Positions 7,149 through 15,081 of a DNA stretch of 64,000 nucleotides are shown piece by piece (position 1 is the first letter of the stretch; each line of letters opens with the position of its first letter). Both the position numbers and the translations under genes were made by a program. The DNA comes from Bacteroidota bacterium (GTDB lineage: Bacteria; Bacteroidota; Bacteroidia; Flavobacteriales; Weeksellaceae), in the NCBI GenBank assembly GCA_023399595.1, contig JAEWOR010000034.1, positions 16,777 to 80,776 on the forward strand, read 5' to 3'. The notes under the pieces were generated by a model that saw only the letters and a program-made list of their open reading frames with translations, did no database searches and had not been told where the DNA came from.

Positions 7149-7973
7149 TTATGTACGCCATCTTTCAATTAATGCAATTGTAGAACCTGTTTCATAAACT
7201 TCAAAAGTTATGGTAGATCCTTTTATTGCTTTCCAAGGCAATCCCCCTTTTGTTACTATCAACACTGGAGATGTTAAGTCCTCAGAAATCGTGCCCGCCT
7301 TTGCGGCATCTTCTTCTTGACCTAGGAATGTTACTTGTTTTGCTGTGAAGCCTACTAAAGTGCCTATTTCTAAATCTTCTGCAGTTGCTAAAGTTTTTAC
7401 TTTTTGCACTTCAACTAACGTTGTAACTGGAGTAGTGAAATCTACTTCTGCAGAAATTGAAGGCTCAGACTGAATAGGTCCGTTGTAAATAAAGTAAACA
7501 TATTTGCTACCTGTTTCCTGCTCGAAAGTAAATTCAAATTTCTGTCCGTCTTTTCCAGACTTATGAGAAGATTTAAATTTTAAAGGAGCACACGGACGAC
7601 CTAAAACCTTAATAGGCTCATCCGACTGACAACCTGGAATAAAAATAATAAAATCCTTATCTAAGTTATTCATCGCAAATTCCAAAGCCTCCTGTTCTGT
7701 ACCTGGGTGAGAACCAATAAATTTTACTTTATGAGTTCTAGCATCTTCTTCGCCTTGAGATTCGTAAGAGAACTCTTTTGTAGAAGATGTAATATAAACT
7801 GGCACAGCAGATTTACCTTCTTTATAAACAGGTTGCCCTTGTAAAAGAACACCTTTATCGTCTGTGTCTGGGAAAGAAACTAAATCTTCCACTAATGCAG
7901 CATAAGCAAATCTGCCACCAGGAGAGGCTGCTCCCGAACCAGTTTTATCTAGTTTTTTTAATGTATAAGCCAT
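7149..7973 (-). CDS. phage structural protein, paralogue A (274 aa)
   Basis: 274 residues. Residues 1-165 are homologous to the neighbouring 7986-8804 protein and to 18149-18652. Shared landmarks are FIGSHPGTEQEALEF, the cluster APLKFKSSHKSGKDGQKF and FTFEQE. A separate C-terminal domain of about 100 residues is beta-rich (VGFTAKQVTFLGQEEDAAKA). Being tandem after the capsid gene and ahead of a terminator, it may be a major tail tube, sheath or head-decoration protein. The exact role cannot be read from sequence. Confidence 0.65.
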   Translation of the reverse strand: MAYTLKKLDKTGSGAASPGGRFAYAALVEDLVSFPDTDDKGVLLQGQPVYKEGKSAVPVYITSSTKEFSYESQGEEDARTHKVKFIGSHPGTEQEALEFAMNNLDKDFIIFIPGCQSDEPIKVLGRPCAPLKFKSSHKSGKDGQKFEFTFEQETGSKYVYFIYNGPIQSEPSISAEVDFTTPVTTLVEVQKVKTLATAEDLEIGTLVGFTAKQVTFLGQEEDAAKAGTISEDLTSPVLIVTKGGLPWKAIKGSTITFEVYETGSTIALIERWRT

Positions 7974-7985
7974 GATTATTGTTTT

Positions 7986-8804
7986 TTATTGATTTCTAAA
8001 AATTTCTATTAATTTAATTTGCCCATCACTGGAAACGAAAGATTCTAACACCAGCTTTGAACCGCGAAGCGATTTCCAAGGAGTTTTTTTTCTAAGTAAA
8101 ATATTACTACCATTGATAATAGTTGTGTGATATTGCATCGCATTATCTTGCCCAATAAGAGTAACCTGTGTTCCTGCTTCTGAATAATCTAAAACAATTC
8201 CGTCTGCAATTATTGTATTCGCACCTTGTTTTACATAAAACACACCTGGTTCTGGCAAGTATCCATCTTCAGAATCCCACTCACCTACACCTCCTTCTGC
8301 TCCTATTACACCTTCGTAATGCATATAAACATCTTCTGAAGATACTTCCTGCTCGAAAGTAAGTTCGAACTTACTACCATCTTTACCAGATTTATGAGAA
8401 GATTTAAAAGTAAGTGGAGCCATTGGAGTTCCTAAAACTTTTGATTTTGTTTCCTCAAAGTTTTCGGGCAAAACCACGATAAAATCACGATCAATATTCT
8501 TTTTTACAAATTCCAAAAACTCTAATTCAGTACCTGGGTGAGAGCCTATAAATTTTAATTTAAAAGCTCTATTGTCTTTTTCGCCTGTTGGTTCAAAAGA
8601 ATATTCCTGAGAAGGATTGGTAACGTAAACTTTAGTAATTTCCGCTCCAACTTTTGTAACAATATCACCAAGCAAAACAATCTCACTATTATCTGTTGAA
8701 GGAAAGAAATTAATATCTTCCACAAGATACAGATAAGCATAACGAGAACGTTTACGAGGTGTACCCGCTCCAACTCTTGGTTTATCTAAAATTCTAACAC
8801 TCAC
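7986..8804 (-). CDS. phage structural protein, paralogue B (272 aa)
   Basis: 272 residues, tandem with 7149-7973 at a gap of 12 bases. It shares the N-terminal domain (FIGSHPGTELEFLEF, APLTFKSSHKSGKDGSKF, LTFEQEV) and a distinct, glycine-rich linker (GVIGAEGGVGEWDSEDG) before a beta C-terminal domain. Two full-length paralogues plus a third, shorter copy at 18149 suggest duplication of one building block used in different parts of the virion, such as tube and baseplate or decoration. This is inference from homology within the window. Confidence 0.65.
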   Translation of the reverse strand: MSVRILDKPRVGAGTPRKRSRYAYLYLVEDINFFPSTDNSEIVLLGDIVTKVGAEITKVYVTNPSQEYSFEPTGEKDNRAFKLKFIGSHPGTELEFLEFVKKNIDRDFIVVLPENFEETKSKVLGTPMAPLTFKSSHKSGKDGSKFELTFEQEVSSEDVYMHYEGVIGAEGGVGEWDSEDGYLPEPGVFYVKQGANTIIADGIVLDYSEAGTQVTLIGQDNAMQYHTTIINGSNILLRKKTPWKSLRGSKLVLESFVSSDGQIKLIEIFRNQ

Positions 8805-8819
8805 TTTTGTTTACTTAGA

Positions 8820-8847
8820 AAAATCGGGTTTCCGGAGAAACCCGATG
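8820..8847 (-). terminator. hairpin between capsid and paralogue B genes
   Basis: On the minus strand ATCGGGTTT and AAACCCGAT form a 9-base stem followed by five T. It is likely a partial terminator that lowers expression of the genes behind the capsid gene. Confidence 0.6.
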
Positions 8848-8855
8848 ATTAATAT

Positions 8856-11039
8856 TTATCCTCTTTCTGTTTCGTACCAAACATTCTCAAATTTTTTCAA
8901 TTTGATATATTTTTCTGGAGCATTCAACGTAGCAGTTGTATTAACTACAATTTTTCCTGCAACATTATCTACCGTTACTGCCTGTGCAGATCCATAGATT
9001 TTCACTTCCGTTCCATCGTTCCCTCCTAGAATATCGGTAATTGCTACAGGCGCATCACCGTTGTATCTCTGTTGTAATCCTTCTGCAACATCTACAATTG
9101 CTTCACTAAATGTAACAACAGTAGTAGTATCACTTGGGAATGATGTAACCCTACCAACTTCTTTATAGGTTCCGTCAGCTTGTACAACTAAAATTAATGC
9201 GTACATTGTTTTCGGGTTGAAATCTGCTGTTAAAGTTAAATTCCCTCCATTTGGTGCCGTTGCTTTTTTGATGATAGCTGTAGAAACCATATTAGCATTC
9301 CCTGTAATTTTAACGACAGTTCCAGCAGGTAAACCTTGCAACTTAACAACATCTGAAAGAAGCTCTGGATGAACGTGTACTTTGTTGTAGTTAAGTGTAT
9401 AAGCAGCTGACATTGGTTTTCCAAATAAAGGAATTGATGTTGTTTCTGGGAAAATAGGCTCGTCATTAACCCATATAAACTGTGCTAAACCTTTGAAACC
9501 TGAAGTTTCTGGTAAATCTTCAAATCCTGTAAATACAAATCCAGCACCTGTTCTGTAATCTGAATGCACAAAAGTTTTACGCTTCAAATATTCAAATCTG
9601 AACATGTTTTTTTCTTCTGGTAAGTACTCCAAAACCTCAATATTCTGATCATCTGTGATGAACATAGTATTTGTACCTTCCAAGTCTTTTAATCCTACGA
9701 ACTCAATATTTGGATATCCGTCGATATAATTTATTTGGTTTCCAGAGTAATCATTGTTTAGCGCATTGATTTTTTTGTAATCATCACGGATAACAACAAT
9801 ATTTGAAGGAGCCATATAGAACTTAAGACCAGATTTTGTACGAGCTGCCAAAGGCATAGATTCAATAAATCCTTTTGCATAAGGATATGCATTGGCTGTA
9901 GAGAATCTACCAACTTTTGAAACGTACGGTACAATGGTTTTTTCTACATCTCTAGCAATGTACAACTGGTGAAGAATACCTGATTGAGCATTTAGATAAT
10001 GCCCTTTCATTTTAATACCTGCAGGATTAGGAGCAAAAATACCTTTAATAGCTCCTTCTCTGTCTTCTTGCCTTGCTTTTACAATAATCTTGGAGATAAG
10101 GAAAGCAACAAAAGAATGCTTGTACGGTGAAGAACCGTCCATTTTGTAGATAGAAGCTAGCCAAGAAGTTTCGAACTCTTGAAGTTGGTAACCTTCAAAC
10201 TCCAAATCAATTTGGATTCTGTAGATTTTACGCTTTTGCGCTTCCAATCTCATTTCGAATCCTGGAATCCAATCTGGCTTTCTCGCTTGAGTAACGTTTG
10301 CAATATCCATTGCAGCGTCTTGTACCATATCAATTACTCCAAATCTTTTCGGCCAGAATTCCGGAAGACCAAAATTATCTGTATAAAGATCGCGGATGAA
10401 ATCAGGATTTTGAACTTGATATTCAATTAAGTCTTGATTTAAACGAGTAATTGTAGACACATCGTTAAAATCTGTTTTGTTGGCAGATTTTCCTGCTGCT
10501 TTCATATTCCAGTTTCTTCCTTCGAATTGGAATAATTTTACGGCTGCCACTTCTGGATTATTACCAAATAAGTGAGTAGGCGTAGAAATAGAAGCCGCTA
10601 AAGCTACTCCCAATAATGCTTTTTTAATTACATTCTGAACTGTTGCATCATTTTCTGGAGCGTCCATAAGTTTTTTAATTGTTGCTTGTTGTTCTTTCAC
10701 TACGGAAACCACCTTTTTAGCATTTGCTTCTGGAGTGGCTTCTGAAGGTTCTTCTTCGCCTTCTTCACTACCTTGATTTCCTTTTAGTACAGAAGCAAGA
10801 ATTCCATTCACTTTATCAGCTTCTGCCTGTTCAGCTTCCATTTGCCCAGCTTCTTCTGCTAGAATTTCGTTAGCAACTTTTTGAAAGGCCGCGAAATTCT
10901 CACCCGTGAAACTAGATTTCAATACAGCTTCTTGATCTGCATCTAAAGAAAGCTCCCCATCTTCACCTTTCGGCAAAGATTCTAATCCTAACGCCTTTAA
11001 TGCAAAAGCAATTACGGATTGAAATTTGAGTTTTTTCAT
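8856..11039 (-). CDS. major capsid protein with fused scaffold-like N-terminus
   Basis: 727 residues, much longer than a bare HK97-fold capsid protein (about 300-400). Residues 1-150 are acidic, Glu/Ala-rich and coiled-coil-like (AFQKVANEILAEEAGQMEAE, GSEEGEEEPSEATPE), as in the delta/scaffold domain removed during maturation. Residues 160-520 form the large central domain, with TSWLASIYKMDGSSPYKHSF and YIDGYPNIEFVGLKDLEGTN. The last 150 residues are Thr/Val-rich and probably Ig-like. It is next to a protease gene and in the same unit. Capsid identity is inferred from size, order and the fused scaffold, not a signature. Confidence 0.65.
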   Translation of the reverse strand: MKKLKFQSVIAFALKALGLESLPKGEDGELSLDADQEAVLKSSFTGENFAAFQKVANEILAEEAGQMEAEQAEADKVNGILASVLKGNQGSEEGEEEPSEATPEANAKKVVSVVKEQQATIKKLMDAPENDATVQNVIKKALLGVALAASISTPTHLFGNNPEVAAVKLFQFEGRNWNMKAAGKSANKTDFNDVSTITRLNQDLIEYQVQNPDFIRDLYTDNFGLPEFWPKRFGVIDMVQDAAMDIANVTQARKPDWIPGFEMRLEAQKRKIYRIQIDLEFEGYQLQEFETSWLASIYKMDGSSPYKHSFVAFLISKIIVKARQEDREGAIKGIFAPNPAGIKMKGHYLNAQSGILHQLYIARDVEKTIVPYVSKVGRFSTANAYPYAKGFIESMPLAARTKSGLKFYMAPSNIVVIRDDYKKINALNNDYSGNQINYIDGYPNIEFVGLKDLEGTNTMFITDDQNIEVLEYLPEEKNMFRFEYLKRKTFVHSDYRTGAGFVFTGFEDLPETSGFKGLAQFIWVNDEPIFPETTSIPLFGKPMSAAYTLNYNKVHVHPELLSDVVKLQGLPAGTVVKITGNANMVSTAIIKKATAPNGGNLTLTADFNPKTMYALILVVQADGTYKEVGRVTSFPSDTTTVVTFSEAIVDVAEGLQQRYNGDAPVAITDILGGNDGTEVKIYGSAQAVTVDNVAGKIVVNTTATLNAPEKYIKLKKFENVWYETERG

Positions 11040-11055
11040 TGGTTAAAATTTTATA

Positions 11056-11922
11056 TTAATTGTTAAGTTCTCCTAATACACGAGCCATTTCAAAGGCTTC
11101 CTTTTCGTTGCCTATTCCATGGATCATTTTAAGTTCTAAAGCTTGTTTTGCGTTGAAAGTATCGGCTTGGAATATTCTTTTATCATTGGAAATACCTGGC
11201 ATTCCTGCTTTAACATCTGCAATAAATTCTCCTTTGATTGGAGTAAGTTCTGCTTGAATTCTTTTCTTGAAATCTTCATCTTTACCCTCGTAGAAATCCT
11301 GCATTGCTTTATTTTTCAAATCCGAACCTTCAGCATTTATAATCATTACTTTGTAGCCTTCATTCTTCATTGCTTCGCGAGAATCTATAAGCATACAAGT
11401 AGTTCCTATAGAACCAAAACCGCTTGAAACAGTACCATAAGCCATGACATAATCTGCCAATAGGCAAACTATCCAGTAATGCAAAGAGTAACAATCGTTA
11501 CATAATGCTACGATTGGTTTTTTCTTTTCAGATTTAAATTCTTTGAAAGCATTAATTGCAGAAACCGCTCCACCTGGACCATCTACAAAAAGGACAATAG
11601 CAGAAACTTTATCATTATTATTAAGTTCTCTGAGAGCAAATAAGTAATCGTCCGCACCAAAAGTACAGCCGTCTCCATAGGTTGCCATTGGCCCCGTCAT
11701 TTGCAGGTAACCTATTTGCTTTTCTTCGGGCTTGGATAAATTGAAAGTATTTCCAAAGTTGCCATTTTCATAGGAAGCCCTAAAAGCTTCTCTATCTATT
11801 TCGACACCAACTTTTTCTCCGTTTAAAAATCTATTTGCCAGTTTTTCATATTCTAGAATATTGAATGATGACATAAGCCACATTCCTCTAATGATATCAA
11901 AAACAAGTTTGTTAGTTTTCAT
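11056..11922 (-). CDS. S49-type prohead protease (ClpP/SppA fold)
   Basis: 288 residues. It has the ClpP-fold landmarks of S49 peptidases: FVDGPGGAV (112-120), the catalytic-serine region NDCYSLHYW with Ser146, then ADYVMAYGTVSSGFGSIGT. Phage members cleave the scaffold and mature the head. The gene is first in its unit, 17 bases ahead of the capsid gene with its scaffold-like N-terminus, which strongly supports that role. The usual Ala-Ser-Gly or Ala-Ser-Ala around the nucleophile is Cys-Tyr-Ser-Leu here, a deviation worth noting. Transcription starts at the late element 11940-11979. Confidence 0.8.
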   Translation of the reverse strand: MKTNKLVFDIIRGMWLMSSFNILEYEKLANRFLNGEKVGVEIDREAFRASYENGNFGNTFNLSKPEEKQIGYLQMTGPMATYGDGCTFGADDYLFALRELNNNDKVSAIVLFVDGPGGAVSAINAFKEFKSEKKKPIVALCNDCYSLHYWIVCLLADYVMAYGTVSSGFGSIGTTCMLIDSREAMKNEGYKVMIINAEGSDLKNKAMQDFYEGKDEDFKKRIQAELTPIKGEFIADVKAGMPGISNDKRIFQADTFNAKQALELKMIHGIGNEKEAFEMARVLGELNN

Positions 11923-11939
11923 CGTTTATAATCTTACTG

Positions 11940-11979
11940 CAAAGATGTATTGACAACTTAATTTTGGTTGTGACGCAAA
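11940..11979 (-). promoter_or_regulatory. phage late promoter P3 (TTTGCGTCACAA-type)
   Basis: TTTG (11976-11979, minus), CGTCACAAC, 28 bases to CATCTTTG (11940-11947). The latter differs from TAnnTTTG by one base. The ATG of the protease gene is 17 bases downstream. Confidence 0.65.
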
Positions 11980-12008
11980 AAAAAACCACTCGAAATGAGT
12001 GGTTTTTT
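11978..12008. terminator. bidirectional terminator before P3
   Basis: ACCACTC/GAGTGGT stem with a T-run on each strand; on the minus strand the T-run leads straight into TTTGCGTCACAA. Confidence 0.75.
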
Positions 12009-12012
12009 GATG

Positions 12013-12237
12013 TTAAGCAGTGAGGGTCAGATTTTTTAAAATTTTATTCTGATTTTCTGAAACTTGCTGAAAGTGTTTTAGAAGCTTGTAAAATTGTGGT
12101 TCTGTAAATTTATGATAACCTTTGGATTTTATCTTATCACTGGCGGTTCGGGTATCTATTTCTAAAACTTCTGCGGTTTGCCTGGCATTATAATTAAATG
12201 CTTCTATTAAGATTAATGCGTTTTCGTGCGGTTTCAT
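12013..12237 (-). CDS. Fis-type helix-turn-helix protein, 74 aa; candidate late regulator
   Basis: 74 residues. Residues 15-41 (YNARQTAEVLEIDTRTASDK and the following IKSKGY) match the pattern of Fis-family helix-turn-helix domains: Asn-x-x-x-x-Ala-x-x-Leu-x-Ile, then Thr-x-x and a Lys-rich recognition helix. The rest is helical. It is the last gene before the terminator and P3. Because the four late promoters carry a shared upstream box, this protein is the nearest candidate activator, but that is only proximity. Starts one base after the stop of the gene to its right. Confidence 0.65.
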   Translation of the reverse strand: MKPHENALILIEAFNYNARQTAEVLEIDTRTASDKIKSKGYHKFTEPQFYKLLKHFQQVSENQNKILKNLTLTA

Positions 12238-12238
12238 G

Positions 12239-12598
12239 TTAATTCAAATTTGCATTATTTTCTTCATCAATATTTTGATCTTCAAATTTTAGATAGTTTT
12301 CATACCAAACCCAAGCATTTTCAAGAAACTGATCTTCTGAAATTTCAGGTGCAAGTTGTCCACCTACATTAAGAACATTGTTTTGCAAAATAACAAACTC
12401 AAAAACTTCACCTTCATAATGAAATATTTTTCGAGGTCTTTTACGATTTTCTTCATTTAGTAGAACTGTTTGAAAATCTTCTGCAATAATCAATATTAAT
12501 GACAAATAACGTGGTGAGTATATATATGTAAATCTATCTATTGGTTCTGTGTGATCTTCTGCCAATAAGAACATTGGCAATTTTAATTCTGAATTCAT
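12239..12598 (-). CDS. phage protein, 119 aa, unknown
   Basis: 119 residues starting MNSELKLPMFLLAEDHTEPI. Acidic, with a C-terminal tail of Asn/Asp/Glu (FEDQNIDEENNANLN). Contains RYLSLILIIAEDFQTVLLNE as a hydrophobic core. It is coupled to the Fis-like gene by a one-base gap. I do not recognise the family. Confidence 0.55.
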   Translation of the reverse strand: MNSELKLPMFLLAEDHTEPIDRFTYIYSPRYLSLILIIAEDFQTVLLNEENRKRPRKIFHYEGEVFEFVILQNNVLNVGGQLAPEISEDQFLENAWVWYENYLKFEDQNIDEENNANLN

Positions 12599-12647
12599 AT
12601 CTTTGCCTTAGAATTTTAATAGTTAATATTAAAGTTTTAATTTGATT

Positions 12648-12675
12648 AAGCCCCCGAATTTCGAGGGCTTTTTTT
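12648..12675. terminator. terminator-like hairpin
   Basis: AAGCCCcCGAA/TTCGaGGGCTT with one mismatch, followed by eight T on the plus strand. On the minus strand, where all neighbouring genes lie, the T-run is missing, so its effect on them may be weak. Confidence 0.5.
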
Positions 12676-12678
12676 TGT

Positions 12679-12999
12679 TTACCATTCTACTTTGTAGACT
12701 TTACCATCAACATCTTGTACTTTTTCTTCATATTTGTCAGTAGTTTTATTGTAAAAGAACTCACCAGAAGCATGATAATAAATACCACTTGGTAATGTAA
12801 ACTGTAAATCGTTTTTCATTTGTTCAAGCCCTGAAATATCAAGATTTTCAGCATCTAATGACTCATAAAGAAAATCAAGTATCTCATCGTATTTCTCTAC
12901 AAAATCAGTAGCTTCTAAATCTATTTCATCTAATTTTAGATCTAAACCGTTTTCGTTTGCTAATTCTAAAGCTTTGATAAAGTTTGATAAATTTTTCAT
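12679..12999 (-). CDS. small acidic protein, 106 aa, separate transcription unit
   Basis: 106 residues, starting MKNLSNFIKALELANENGLD. Very acidic (LDEIDLEATDFVEKYDEILD). The C-terminal half (GIYYHASGEFFYNKTTDKYE) is beta-like. It has its own host-type promoter (13044-13075) and sits between a terminator on the lysis side and a hairpin, so it may be expressed in the lysogen. Its acidic character resembles DNA-mimic or inhibitor proteins, but no function can be assigned. Confidence 0.6.
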   Translation of the reverse strand: MKNLSNFIKALELANENGLDLKLDEIDLEATDFVEKYDEILDFLYESLDAENLDISGLEQMKNDLQFTLPSGIYYHASGEFFYNKTTDKYEEKVQDVDGKVYKVEW

Positions 13000-13043
13000 A
13001 ATGTTAAATTTTAATTGTTAGTATTTGTTTTAATTTGATAGTG

Positions 13044-13075
13044 TAAAGATATGCATTTTTACAATATACTCCAAA
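13044..13075 (-). promoter_or_regulatory. host-type promoter for 12679-12999
   Basis: On the minus strand TTTG (13072-13075), 20 bases, TATCTTTA (13044-13051), one mismatch from TAnnTTTG. The 5' leader is about 40 bases. Confidence 0.55.
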
Positions 13076-13171
13076 TTTTAGAGTATAATTTAACACAATT
13101 TTAACACTTTATTTGTTAAGTAGTTGAAAATCAATGCTATTATTTTAAGTGTAGAGTGTAGAGTGTAGAAA

Positions 13172-13196
13172 AAAGCCTTCAACTCGTGAAGGCTAG
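13172..13196 (-). terminator. terminator of the lysis operon
   Basis: AGCCTTCA/TGAAGGCT stem followed by six T on the minus strand, about 45 bases after the lysozyme stop. Nearby lie three tandem copies of GTGTAGA. Confidence 0.65.
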
Positions 13197-13241
13197 ATAA
13201 AACATCTCATTTACTGTGTGCAATATATTGCACTGGTTATG

Positions 13242-13685
13242 TTATGAAAAATAAATTTTTGATTCTTCGGTTCTTCGGTTTACAAGACCTTGAATTTTGC
13301 GACCTCCTGCATTTACCCATTTTAAAAACTCATCTTTGATTGTTGAATCATTCGGATTTTTATTTAGTTTTTTGAGCAATGTAGATTTTGAAAATGCACC
13401 AATACCAATATTGTAAGCTAATGAAACAACGGCATTGAATTGATTTTGCGTTACATTGGCGGTGATTACTGCATCTACTTGTTTGGCGAATCTGTTGGCG
13501 AAAAATTGAAAAACTTCATCGGCTCTTTGTTGGCTGATTTTATCTCCTTTTTTTACTTTGGAAAAATCTTCATAGGTGATGTTTCCATAACCAATTGTCA
13601 ATATTCCCACACTATCTTGATAGGCTATGAGTTTCAGTCCTTCAAACTTCTTAATTAAGTCGTAACCTTGTTTATTTAATTTCAT
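13242..13685 (-). CDS. phage lysozyme (endolysin), glycoside hydrolase family 24
   Basis: 147 residues. The GH24 catalytic triad of T4-type lysozymes is in place: Glu15 in KKFEGLKL, Asp24 in AYQDSVG and Thr30 in ILTIGYG. The helical C-terminal lobe contains NQFNAVVSLAYNIGIGAF and ends QGLVNRRTEESKIYFS. The enzyme cleaves the MurNAc-GlcNAc bond of peptidoglycan during lysis. There is no signal peptide or signal anchor, so it should need a holin for release. Its start overlaps the spanin-like gene by four bases. Confidence 0.93.
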   Translation of the reverse strand: MKLNKQGYDLIKKFEGLKLIAYQDSVGILTIGYGNITYEDFSKVKKGDKISQQRADEVFQFFANRFAKQVDAVITANVTQNQFNAVVSLAYNIGIGAFSKSTLLKKLNKNPNDSTIKDEFLKWVNAGGRKIQGLVNRRTEESKIYFS

Positions 13686-14257
13686 CTCATTCTCATTAAT
13701 GCGTTAATAATATTTAACCACCATTGGCTCTTTTTAACCGTTTTCCAAAGCTTTTTCAGAAGTTCCCAACCGATAACAGTTCCTAAGATTAAAAGCACCC
13801 AAAACCACCATGTATAAACTACTGTTTTCGTAACGGCTTTATGATGGTTATAAGTTTTAACAATGGTTTTATAGTACGTTTTGGTTTTGTAATTAATTTT
13901 TGTTACTGTGGTTTCTTTCTTTTCCTCTTGCTTGTTTTCGGCTTTCTTTTCATTCGAGAAATTAATAACTCCAGATGTTTTCCCTGTTATTAATTGACCA
14001 CCGTAATTAAATTGAAACTCTGCAAATCCATCTATTGGAGTAATTGAGAACTGCGTTAAATCGAATTGCGAGGATGTATTTGTCTTTGACTCTTTCGTGG
14101 TTTCTGTTTCTTTTTGTAGGCTTGTTTCTGATTGTGAAATTTCCTCTTTTGAAGTCTTTTCTTTATCAATGTTACGGGTAATACTACGACATGACACAGC
14201 GTTAAGAACGGCAATAAGAACAACATATTTAATCCAAATAAATTTTTTCATTATCAA
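13682..14257 (-). CDS. unimolecular spanin-like lipoprotein with C-terminal membrane segment
   Basis: 191 residues. The N-terminus is a lipoprotein signal (basic MIMKKFIWIK, hydrophobic core, VSC with Cys23). The middle is Lys/Glu/Thr/Ser-rich and then beta-like (FAEFQFNYGGQLITGKTSG). A membrane segment (WWFWVLLILGTVIGW, about 147-164) is followed by a basic tail (KKLWKTVKKSQ). An outer-membrane lipid anchor plus an inner-membrane C-terminal helix in one chain is the layout of u-spanins such as phage T1 gp11, which fuse inner and outer membranes. The direct link to the lysozyme gene supports this. Confidence 0.7.
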   Translation of the reverse strand: MIMKKFIWIKYVVLIAVLNAVSCRSITRNIDKEKTSKEEISQSETSLQKETETTKESKTNTSSQFDLTQFSITPIDGFAEFQFNYGGQLITGKTSGVINFSNEKKAENKQEEKKETTVTKINYKTKTYYKTIVKTYNHHKAVTKTVVYTWWFWVLLILGTVIGWELLKKLWKTVKKSQWWLNIINALMRMR

Positions 14258-14654
14258 CTATCTTATATCTTTTAAAATAAAAATCATCTTTGTGGAAAAG
14301 TCTGTAAATCCAACCACCTCTAATAATTTCCGCACCGTCGGGAACTTCTATTTCCGTTACGGGTTCGGTTCGGTTTTCGGCTTTTATAGCTTGTTGTTTA
14401 GTTGGCTTTTTTTCCTCATTTTTCTTGGCTGCTTTCTTTTCATTGAGCAAATATTTAATGTAGGCTTTGACTTTTTGATAAATGATTTCTCCCTCTTTTT
14501 GCACTTGCTCATCTTTTTTTAGGAGCTTTTCAGTTTCTTTTATTTTAGCATCAATTACCTTTATCTTCCTGACGGCATCAATCGAATCTTGTTTTTCATG
14601 CTGACCTTTAGCCATACAGAAAACACCTATTAGTAAAAAAAATAAATATTTCAT
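14229..14654 (-). CDS. exported coiled-coil phage protein, lysis region
   Basis: 141 residues. A signal peptide is clear (MKYLFFLLIGVFCMAKGQ). It is followed by a charged coiled coil from about residue 20 to 90 (IKETEKLLKKDEQVQKEGEI, KKAAKKNEEKKPTKQQ) and a C-terminal segment PDGAEIIRGGWIYRLFHKDD. It overlaps both neighbours and belongs to the lysis cassette. It may be a periplasmic lysis accessory protein; no family is recognised. Confidence 0.6.
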   Translation of the reverse strand: MKYLFFLLIGVFCMAKGQHEKQDSIDAVRKIKVIDAKIKETEKLLKKDEQVQKEGEIIYQKVKAYIKYLLNEKKAAKKNEEKKPTKQQAIKAENRTEPVTEIEVPDGAEIIRGGWIYRLFHKDDFYFKRYKIVDNEKIYLD

Positions 14655-15070
14655 TTTGGTAACAAATTTTTATTGTTTTCATTTAAAATTTCTCGGCTCT
14701 GGATTCGCTTTTCCATTATTCCATTAAGTCTGTCCATTTCCCGTAATTTCTCTTCAAATTGAATGTTAAAGCTCTTTGCCCCTCTTTCATTACAAGTATC
14801 GTTGAGTTTCTTGTAATAAGCCACACGACCACGCAATGTGTACATTTCTACACTATCGTTATAATGAGTGTTTTTAAGGGAGTTTATTTCTTCTTTTGCA
14901 GTTTCTTTTCCCTCGTCTTTTCCTCTATTATAAGCAACAATAAAAGCAACTACACCAATTACAATGACAACAAAAAAAAGGATTCCCCAACCGTATTTTT
15001 TTTGCAGAAACTCTTGAAGAAAGGTCATTCTTCCCTCAATTATTTCCGCACCTTCTTTGAATTGTTGCAT
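14651..15070 (-). CDS. membrane-anchored coiled-coil protein, lysis region
   Basis: 139 residues. An N-terminal cytoplasmic stretch (1-27) is followed by one membrane helix (GILFFVVIVIGVVAFIVAYN, 29-48) and a periplasmic coiled coil (DEGKETAKEEINSLKN and later EKLREMDRLNGIMEKRI). This is the topology of inner-membrane spanin subunits, but a u-spanin-like gene is already present, so a holin-associated or antiholin role is equally possible. The start overlaps the stop of nothing upstream; the stop overlaps 14229-14654 by four bases. Confidence 0.6.
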   Translation of the reverse strand: MQQFKEGAEIIEGRMTFLQEFLQKKYGWGILFFVVIVIGVVAFIVAYNRGKDEGKETAKEEINSLKNTHYNDSVEMYTLRGRVAYYKKLNDTCNERGAKSFNIQFEEKLREMDRLNGIMEKRIQSREILNENNKNLLPK

Positions 15071-15081
15071 TTGTTATTATT

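Noticed and set aside
13145..13168. Three tandem GTGTAGA copies
   Set aside because: Too short and isolated to support a function; mentioned only as context of the lysis terminator.
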